Position numbers and translations under genes: made by a program. 64,000 nucleotides of DNA, from contig QNQO01005827.1 in NCBI GenBank assembly GCA_003290165.1, positions 372,001 through 436,000 of the forward strand, written 5' to 3'. This DNA is from Berberis thunbergii. Taxonomy: Eukaryota; Streptophyta; Magnoliopsida; Ranunculales; Berberidaceae. Below the pieces are notes generated by a model. That model ran no database searches, was not told the origin of the DNA, and worked only from the letters and a program-made list of their open reading frames with translations. Below, piece after piece: positions 57,181 through 64,000 of the stretch (the first letter of the stretch is position 1; each line of letters opens with the position of its first letter).

Positions 57181-58355
57181 GTGATAGGAAAATCGTTTCC
57201 TAATGACAAACTCCTACTAGTGAAAGCACTGAAGAAGAGAGGTCATGTTGTAGCTGTGACTGGAGATGGAACAAATGATGCGCCCGCATTGCATGAGGTT
57301 TGAAAATCCTTATATCTTCTCTATGTAATGCCATAATAAGGATGGACTAGAGCTAGAACTCTCAAAGGGAGAAAAGAATTTTTGGAAGTGTAGCTAAAAA
57401 TCCTTATATCCTAATATCCTTATATCCTTATATCTTATTTAAAAATCCTTATATCTTATATCTTATTTAAAAATTCTTATATCTTATTTAAAAATTTTGG
57501 AAGTGTAGCTGAAACATTATCAAAATACCATAAACAAAAATGGAGAAAAGAAAAAAACACAGAAATAATACCCTAATGTGAAGATATGGAAGGCACATTG
57601 TAACTGCTGTTACACCAATTGAGGGTCCAAAATTTTTTGCATTGAGGCAACTCATAAATGTCTCTATTTGTTGCTAACTTTGCTATTTTCCAATTTGTCA
57701 CGGATTTTAGGCAGATACAGGTCTTGCCATGGGCATTGCTGGAACTGAAGTTGCTAAGGAAAGCTCAGACATCATTATCCTGGATGACAACTTTTCTTCA
57801 GTTGTTAAGGTCAGTCTGAAGATTATAATGTCATGTTACTGTTTTGATGTCTCAAGACAGTTCAAATTTGATGCAATTGCTCATTGTATTGAATAACCCT
57901 AAAAAAGCTCATTTTATGCATTCCTCATTTTACACAGGTTTTGATATTTCTCAATGTTTGATATACATGGTGTTAATGGAAATCCTATTTGGACACTTTA
58001 CCTTTTTTCATTCTGGATTTGTTAACATTTGGTTGTTTCTTCTAGGTTGTACGCTGGGGTCGTTCTGTATATGCCAATATTCAGAAGTTTATCCAGTTTC
58101 AGCTCACAGTTAATGTTGCAGCTCTTGTAATAAATGTTGTGGCTGCAATTTATTCCGGGAATGTTCCCTTGAATGCAGTGAAGGTATGTCTCATGGCTTC
58201 TTGTACCATAATTTCTCTTTGTTTTATTTTCGTCTGAACTGTTTCTTTTTGCAGCTTCTTTGGGTCAATCTCATCATGGATACTCTTGGAGCGCTGACAT
58301 TGGCCACAGAACCACCAACAGATCACCTAATGCTCAGATCTCCAGTTGGCAGAAG
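57181..58355 (+). pseudogene. Captured ACA8/10-type Ca2+-ATPase, four consecutive exons
   Basis: Exons 57181-57297, 57711-57809, 58046-58183 and 58255-58355 all have AG acceptors and GT donors and join in one open frame of about 151 codons: [121 protein letters not shown] and [11 protein letters not shown]. This covers the P-domain hinge (TGDGTNDAP, Mg2+ and phosphorylation chemistry) through membrane helices M5-M6. VRWGRSVYANIQKFIQFQLT and PPTDHLM point to the plasma-membrane ACA8/9/10 group. The DKTGT phosphorylation site, N-domain and N-terminus are absent. No stop in 455 bases means recent capture or weak decay. The source enzyme exports Ca2+. Confidence 0.9.
57358..57515 (+). repeat. Short tandem repeat in the ATPase intron
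   Basis: 'ccttatatc' and 'ttatatcttatttaaaaat' repeat several times, flanked by a duplicated 'ttttggaagtgtagct' (57380 and 57496). Non-coding. Confidence 0.8.
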
Positions 58356-58636
58356 GTACGATATCAACATGCAGATTGCAATAAGTATGGAATTAAAATA
58401 AATGGCCCAGTTTTCTTCTGCAACCTTACTGTATTCAATATGTATTATTGGGATGCCCATAGCATTTCTTATTCTATTCTTCTTGTTTAAGCTGTTCAAA
58501 ACATTGGGTGAATATGTTGTATTGGTTCGCTAGTGAATTGTGGTTTCCATTAGGATAACTTGTTTGGTTTTAAAAGTTGTTTACTTCTCTTCACATGGTC
58601 CCAGAGTATGTTTTTCCTATTCTAATTGTGAACTCT

Positions 58637-58860
58637 CACTACACCAAAAGGCCTGTTTAGCTACGGGGAGGTGGCCACGACACTAAGCCATTGGTTTATT
58701 TGCCACGACTAAAAATTGTGGCTATAACGGCCAACGGTTTAAAACCGTGGCTAAAAAAATAAGTGGCCACGGCTCTAAACCGTGGGTGCATTAGCCACGG
58801 CCAAAAACCGTGGCTATATTTGGAAACGGCCAAAAATCGTTGCTAAACAAAACCTTTTTG
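58637..58860 (+). repeat. CACTA-like terminus 2 with subterminal repeats
   Basis: At least six copies of gccacg(g/a) or ccgtggc between 58670 and 58820, paired as short stems (ggccaacggtttaaaaccgtggc; ggccaaaaaccgtggc). Confidence 0.8.
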
Positions 58861-59040
58861 CACGTGCCACACTCTTGCGAGTGATTTGGAGAGTGGATTG
58901 CACGCTCTAGCGAAAATGGGTGGCGCGCTTTGGCAAAAAAAAATTGGGGAAAATTTGGCGCTGTCATTGCGAAAAAGAATTTGCTATTTCGACCTAAATC
59001 AGTTTGCATAGTCATTGCGAAAAAAATTTCAACCTAAATC

Positions 59041-60253
59041 TGAGTCAGAGAAAGGTTTGGCGTAGAGGAGAGATCGAGGAGCTTGAGAGAGCTTCAGAGA
59101 GAGTTAATGGAAGATAGCAAGTGATTTCAATTCAGTACTGTAGAGGAGAAGAGAAGATTAGCCAAATGGTTCTCAAGTGAGTTCATTTTCGATTCTTGAT
59201 ATGGGTTTTTCCTTCTATCTCTCACTGTTCTCTTTTTATTGTGTTAATTTTCTGTTTTATAGTTGGTTTTAACATTTATCATCTAGTTTCTGATCTGATT
59301 TGATATGTAGAGTTGAATGAAATCGTTTTATACTGAAGTGGGGTTTGAAAATTCATAATTGTTCGTAATGGGTATTCGTTATTTTTCATGGGTTTTGGCT
59401 TGTTAGATCTGATTGGATGTTAGGGTTCATTTTGATTGGGTATATGACTTGTTTTCTGAGATTTATGTGTTCTGCTTCGAGAATGTATATCTTAGTTTTT
59501 TGAGATTGTTGTCCCATGGAAACTAGTAGGCTCAACCATAGGACTTGTTTTATTGCAAGTACAATATGTATGCACTTGATGTGTAGGACTTGAAACTGTG
59601 TGTACATTATGTATCGCGGGAATGTCAAATATTTTGTTGTATGAGCATACCATATGAAATTTTGTGTGTGAGATATGGGGTACTTATCTCTTGTTTATGA
59701 TTGCAGCTTTCAGAAAGTTTTGAATTGAATGATTCTTTATTGTCTGTTCTTCAAAACTAAACTCTACCGTTTTAGTGGTCAAAAGATTTACCCTGGAAAG
59801 GGTATAAGATTTATTCGATCCGATTCACAGGTACCATATGAACTATTTGTTTCTCAATACAAGAGTGGTGTAGTTTTCTAATATGTTCACATCATAACAA
59901 TATGAAACTCTAAACAATTTCATAAATGTAGGTTTTCCTCTTTGCAAACTCAAAATGCAATAGGTACTTCCACAACCGACTCAAGCCATCGAAGCTTACA
60001 TGGACTGCTATGTACAAAAAGCAACATAAGAAGGTGCTTATCTCTTATAGTTGTCACCTATTCAAGTTGAACGTCATTTTTTATGTGGCATTTTATTTCT
60101 CTTTAATTTATGTAATTGGATTGAACTTGTGATGTTTGTAGGAGATTGCTGCAGAGGCTGTGAAGAAGAGGCGCAGGGCTACCAAGAAGCTTATTCAAGG
60201 TCTATTGTTGGCGCTACCTTGGAAGTTATCCAGAAGAGACAGAACAAAACAAT
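59041..60253 (+). pseudogene. RPL24: Captured ribosomal protein L24 (eL24) gene piece
   Basis: A purine-rich leader (59041-59165), then exon 1 ATGGTTCTCAA (59166-59176, donor GTGAGT), exon 2 about 59757-59830 ([20 protein letters not shown]), exon 3 59932-60033 ([20 protein letters not shown] then [14 protein letters not shown]) and exon 4 from 60142 (EIAAEAVKKRRRATKK). The order and exon phases are those of plant eL24, a 60S subunit protein. The acceptor of exon 2 has lost its AG, one base is missing at about 60187 (shifting YSRSIVGATLEVIQKRQN into another frame), and the C-terminal third is absent after about 60250. So it includes start codon and leader but cannot make a full protein. Confidence 0.92.
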
Positions 60254-60377
60254 ATGGTGCTTCTGTCTTGGATGACGTCTATTTTCTTTCGTATCTTTTG
60301 TTTTACTTTACTGTTTTTCATGATCACTATGAGTATCAACTGATGAAATTATAAAATATGTTGCTACATACAATGAG

Positions 60378-60562
60378 ATGGTAGCTAAGGCTGCAAGTGA
60401 AATTAGAAATGGGACTGACCTGAACTCTTGTGACCAAGAGAAAGTTAACGATAAAGAGATAGAAAAAAATCATATTAGCTCCCGCCTTCATCTCTTTGGG
60501 AAAGAGCTTTCTTTAGTTCTTTGTGGACTTAGGTCTCAGAAAAAGCTATTGTTAGAAAAGGT
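60378..60562 (+). pseudogene. Unassigned captured exon
   Basis: Open plus-strand frame: MVAKAASEIRNGTDLNSCDQ, EKVNDKEIEKNHISSRLHLF then GKELSLVLCGLRSQKKLLLE, ending GAAAAG/GTGCAT (weak donor). Charged and helical. I do not recognise the source. Its position just after RPL24 and the codon composition suggest another captured exon. Confidence 0.35.
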
Positions 60563-60888
60563 GCATAGTTTGATCCCTTTTCTTACTATTAGATTGAGGA
60601 TTATTGCATTTTATGCTATAGTTTTATGTGAATAATGTTACTGCTGCATCTGATTATTGCTGGTTTTATTGCTTTTCATTAAAAGAGACATCAAAAGTTT
60701 GCATAAATGGTGTTGTTGTGGTATGTTGTATGTAGTTAATACTATATGATCTTTTGCTTCTTTGCTTATCTCTGTCATCAGTGGGGTTTTATGGCTTTTC
60801 ATTAAAAGAGGGTGATACTCTTCTGAGGTATCCCACCAAAAAACTAAAGGTACAAAACCCACTTTGGGGTGGAAACATTGATGTTGTT

Positions 60889-60921
60889 TTTGTGTTTTGT
60901 GTTTTGTGTTTTGTGTTTTCT
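60889..60921 (+). repeat. (TTTTGTG)n microsatellite
   Basis: Four to five units of tttgtgt / ttttgtg within an apparent intron. Confidence 0.85.
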
Positions 60922-61016
60922 TCTTCACTCATTCATGTAATTGTGTATATCTTTTCACTCAACTTTGTTTCTTGTAGAGTTGATGGTTTTTTGTGTTTAG
61001 AAGAAGTGATTATTGC

Positions 61017-61335
61017 ATGGAAGGTCATAGAGTTGGAATGACTACTGATCTATCAGATTCAAGTCATCACCACAACATACCACCACCATATGCTACTATG
61101 TTACATGGACTCACCACCAACTCTCCTGCCAACAATTTCATGTAATGAAGTTTTTCTCTATTTTGTGTTAATGTCTTTGATTAATTCACTTGATTGAGAT
61201 CATATCTTTAATGGGTTTTGGTTATTTTTTAAATCAGTCATCAACAAGGATCTGCAGCTTTTGATTTTGGGGAGCTAGAAGAGGCAATTGTGCTACAAAG
61301 AGTTAAGTTTGGAAATGATGAATACAAGAAAAGTG
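61017..61335 (+). pseudogene. Captured TGA9/TGA10-type bZIP exons
   Basis: The exon starting at ATG 61017 reads MEGHRVGMTTDLSDSSHHHN then PPPYATMLHGLTTNSPANNF, donor at 61142. Exon 61238-61335 (acceptor TCAG, donor GTG/GTAAGC) continues HQQGSAAFDFGELEEAIVLQ then RVKFGNDEYKKS. FDFGELEEAIVLQGVK is the N-terminal signature of the TGA9/10 clade of D-group bZIP transcription factors, which act with ROXY glutaredoxins in anther development and in stress responses. Splice phase is intact and there is no stop, but the bZIP domain and DOG1 region are absent within the following 2.6 kb. His/Pro-rich start is normal for the clade. Confidence 0.82.
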
Positions 61336-61339
61336 GTAA

Positions 61340-62440
61340 GCTCTATCTATCCTTTCTCCTTTTCTGACTTCTTTTCTTATACAACCAATTCCCAAAATAT
61401 GACAGAGAGTGAAGTAATAAGAAGTTTGAAAATTTTATAGACAAGCTTTTCAAAGTGAGTTTGCCATTTTGAGGACTACAATCATAATCATATAGGGAAG
61501 CTTGAATGGTGTGAGATATCAAACATGGAAATATTATTACTTATTACTGACTCTTTAACTACACAAAAAAGGGAATATATCTGTCGTAAAATATAAAACT
61601 TTGAGCATCTAGAAAGGTAAGATTAGTATGTTTCTGAAATTTGGACTTCTTTCATCCTAAAAACAGATCCAATGGAAGACTAACGTTACAAGTTAAAAGA
61701 AAAATCTAAAGAAAAGGATAACTTTGGCCTGAAATTGGAGTATCAGACTAATTTTAGTTGTTCTCTAGGCATCACTTAAAGGGTTACCACTTAACTTTTA
61801 GTCTAAAAAAGAATAAACTTGGACTAAACAATTGGATAGAATTATAATCGGTCAAAACTTCTCAATCCAAGATTTAGACTTTTGCTGGAGTGGCTTAAGT
61901 TCAAAGCTCCATTTTGCATTGGAGATGTTGTACAAGGTAAAAGTCAGATCTCTACCACCATACCCCACATGTGTCGCTCCCATTTCATTGCAGATAGTAT
62001 CTACGCGTTTTTTTCTTATTATTCTTCTATATTTACCCTTTCTGGTGGACGGGGGTTCATTTAACAATTTGATGATGTTTCTGAACAGGAATGCGAGGCT
62101 GAGGCTTAAGCTTCAGTGTACAGATGATTCTGCTATTTGAATTTGCATCTGATCTTCATAAACAGAAAATGTAAAGAAAGAAAAAGAAAGTGTTCTGAGA
62201 ATTTATAGATGTTCTATTGGTTCATAAATCACATTCATGTTAATGCCTTTTTTTCTCTTCTTGTTATGTCACAAAACATTGATTGCCCAAGTCTTCATTG
62301 TTTATAATATGCACTTGTATATGTTGCAGATTTGTTATAAGCAAGGCATGGAGATGCTTCATATATTCATATCCTCATAATTTGAATTCAAGCATTAGAT
62401 GTTACTTTCTGGGTTCTTCAGTGGGTTTGAACTAAATATT
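61340..62440. other. Spacer, nothing recognised
   Basis: AT-rich. An open frame 61832-62140 has no motif; (A/G)-rich stretch at 62170-62190. Confidence 0.4.
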
Positions 62441-62636
62441 GTTGTGTCTAGGAGTAGAGTCTTGGACCTGCATGATTGTGAGAGATTGCACCAGAGTCTT
62501 GGACCTCGTTCTGTTATCCTCAAGTATGCTATTATTCCTGAAATTATTTGGCTTGGTGAATAACTTTTTCCATATAATTACATCAAAGGCATGTTTTAAC
62601 CTTGTCAACATAATGCAACCTCTTTACTGTTGGCAG

Positions 62637-62709
62637 CACAACAACAGAGAGGGAAGCAGCATATCTAATTCCACGATTGCGAGATCTAGCCTTTTCGGTT
62701 GATATAAGG
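62637..62709 (+). pseudogene. Unassigned exon-like piece
   Basis: Between an acceptor (TTGGCAG, 62630-62636) and a donor (ATAAG/GTACAC) the plus strand reads TTTEREAAYLIPRLRDLAFS then VDIR. An upstream piece at 62470-62560 is also open (LHDCERLHQSLGPRSVILK). Both look protein-derived; source not recognised. Confidence 0.35.
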
Positions 62710-64000
62710 TACACTCGGACATTTGTTTTTCTTCTTTTCATTCCATTCATTTCATTGATCTTTTGTCAATTTATGTGTGGAAATCGGTTGAAACTTGACT
62801 CCGTTTATGTTACTGAGATGTTGAGGCACTTTTCCTGAATAAGGATCCCCCTTCATTTGTTTCAATAATTAGCTGCTTCTCGTGATATGAGAAGTACAAA
62901 ACATTATTTACTTTTGAGCTTCACAAATTTAATGTGAATCATTCTGCAGTTAGAATTTGGCTAGTAAAACGTGTGATATATAGATACTTAGTTATGCCCA
63001 ACATATCACGTCTGACACAATACGAAAATTAGATATAACGGTATGGAAAGATATGACACCCTTACATCATGTACTTTGCATAGACGTGCTAAAAACTCTG
63101 TTCCTTTTAACTTTTTCTTTGTTCTTCAACGACAAATGCCATAAACTAGGCCTTATGAGAGCAATATGCCCATATCTTGATTCTATTTTTTAAGAAATTT
63201 AGATTGCATACGTTGTTGTGCCTTCTAGATAATCTTTTAGTATATCCGGGCCTGTATCTGTGTCCTAGAGTTTTTAGGATTTCGTGTCATATCTTTGTAT
63301 CTTGTGTTTATGTCCACATAATATCGAGGTGTCCTAGAATAAAGCACATGCATTTATCAACATGGATGTTCTACCTTCTTTTAAAGCTCGATACATTAGA
63401 GATACCCCAAAAGTATTTGTTTACAGAAATTTATGTATATGGTTTTCTTGTATCCATCTACAAAAAGTAGTGTTGTTTACATAATCTGTATATTATGTAT
63501 ATTTAAATTCATCAGTGTTTCTTTGCTTTTTTCCCACACTTCAAGTTCACTTCAAGTTAACTGATACTGCATGGGACACACTGTCAGGTGAGTAATGCTA
63601 TACACTATTAGCCATTAGATGCTTTGGCAGTTGATGAGCAGCATCAGTTAAGGGTTAATTCATGATTTTATTATTCATTTTGAAGCATGAAATCCTCTGA
63701 TGAGCATTTTGAACTCAATAATCAGGTATTTAAGATAGTTTCATTTTGGAACGAGGAATCTATATGCGTCTTACTTTACTATAACTTCAGATGGGCACAT
63801 CCTTTATTTCTTGTTTTCTGTGATGATAGATCAATGCCAGCCTTAGCATTGGTTGTAGAATTCTCTTTATTTTTGTAGAAGCACAAATTAGAATATATTT
63901 TCTCCAAGTAATGTAAGATATATTTGATAAACAGAACGGTCTTATTAATTTTGAGACAGGACACCCCCACAATTGAGATGCACTATTAAACATAGAAACT
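62710..64000. other. AT-rich right edge, nothing recognised
   Basis: No terminal inverted repeat, LTR or exon with known motifs. 'ctacaaaaagtagtg' at 63456-63470 is a small palindrome containing GTAGTG but does not match either CACTA-like terminus. Confidence 0.45.

Larger units (their letters stand above)
48461..64000 (+). mobile_element. Gene-capturing CACTA-like transposon 1 (left end; right end outside)
   Basis: CACTACAACACAAGTG at 48461 interrupts the Tat E integrase. Subterminal DNA has an inverted pair (agtccatagcg.. / ..ggacttctgctatg at 48501-48526), as in CACTA elements. No retrotransposon sequence follows; instead come short exon groups of unrelated genes. The pol and LTR expected for Tat E are not met again, so the insertion is longer than 15.5 kb or includes further nested elements. 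CACTA elements leave 3-bp duplications; TTT precedes the end but the partner is not visible. No transposase (TNPD-type) was recognised. A Helitron or a different capture mechanism is possible until the right end is seen. Confidence 0.6.
58637..64000 (+). mobile_element. CACTA-like transposon 2 (left end; right end outside)
   Basis: CACTACACCAAAAGGCC at 58637 lies in what would be the next ATPase intron. It is followed by about 200 bp of 'gccacgg...ccgtggc' subterminal repeats in both directions, a hallmark of CACTA termini. RPL24 and TGA-type bZIP pieces follow. No TAGTG-type right end matching CACTACACC was found before 64000. It may be nested inside element 1 or lie beside it. Confidence 0.62.

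Noticed and set aside
57181..58355. A functional Ca2+-ATPase gene
   Set aside because: The N-terminal two-thirds, including the DKTGT site, is missing; neighbours are unrelated exons and a CACTA-like end interrupts the next intron.
48461..58636. Helitron as the vehicle for the gene fragments
   Set aside because: No TC...CTRR ends with a 3' hairpin were noticed and the left end is CACTACAA; kept only as an alternative until the right end is known.
59166..60253. A functional RPL24 gene
   Set aside because: Lost acceptor before exon 2, one-base deletion in exon 4, and missing C-terminus.
61832..62140. 102-codon frame as a gene
   Set aside because: AT-rich, no motif, competing frames on both strands over the same bases.
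63456..63470. Right terminus of a CACTA element (GTAGTG)
   Set aside because: It is a small local palindrome; the sequence before it matches neither left terminus and there are no subterminal repeats.

Overview
The window is plant nuclear DNA from a repeat-dense intergenic region, with no intact host gene. Support for a flowering plant: Athila- and Tat-type Ty3/gypsy LTR retrotransposons, a TRIM, a plant-type SINE, CACTA-like ends, and fragments of plant genes (cellulose synthase, autoinhibited Ca2+-ATPases, PRT6, a TGA-type bZIP factor) split by GT-AG introns. The species cannot be named from the sequence. All identifications come from reading translations and repeats by eye; no database was searched.

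Positions 1-31328 are a stack of nested retrotransposons, mostly on the minus strand. The oldest visible layer is Tat element B: 5' LTR 30778-31328, then gag, protease, RT and RNase H to 26822, RNase H and integrase continuing at 15050-16655, 77-bp tandem repeats at 14030-14960, and the tail of an antisense ORF at 13622. Athila F (16656-26821) sits inside the RNase H domain of B and itself carries a SINE. Tat element A (LTR 12942-13621, gag-protease without most of pol, a tandem array, and an antisense ORF at 4708-7216) sits inside the antisense ORF of B and carries a complete 636-bp TRIM with perfect 5-bp target duplications. A second Athila-family insertion D (from before the window to 4374) lies in the left LTR of A and is interrupted by a LINE fragment at the window edge.

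Positions 31329-38581 hold an anonymous AT-rich stretch and then a roughly 1.1-kb tandem repeat (two full units and a partial one). The first unit carries two DNA-transposon-like insertions with 9-bp target duplications. The other units preserve the empty sites. One insertion contains a further Harbinger-like element, and hairpin MITEs lie in both.

Positions 38582-48460 are the 3' half of Tat element E: LTR, plus-strand antisense ORF, a 178-bp tandem array and a degenerate integrase. It is interrupted by two oppositely oriented Athila-type solo LTRs (41612-43585 and 45863-47791), each with perfect 5-bp target duplications.

From 48461 to the right edge the sequence changes character. It opens with a CACTA-type terminus inside the integrase of E and carries exon fragments of at least seven recognisable unrelated genes: an Agenet-like protein (antisense), COG3, an ACA2/4-type Ca2+-ATPase, CesA, NUP85, DEK, PRT6 and an ACA8/10-type Ca2+-ATPase. 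A second CACTA-like terminus with subterminal repeats at 58637 is followed by RPL24 and TGA9/10-type bZIP fragments. Many splice sites are intact. This is best read as one or two large gene-capturing (Pack-CACTA-like) transposons whose right ends lie outside the window, and it is the most notable content here.
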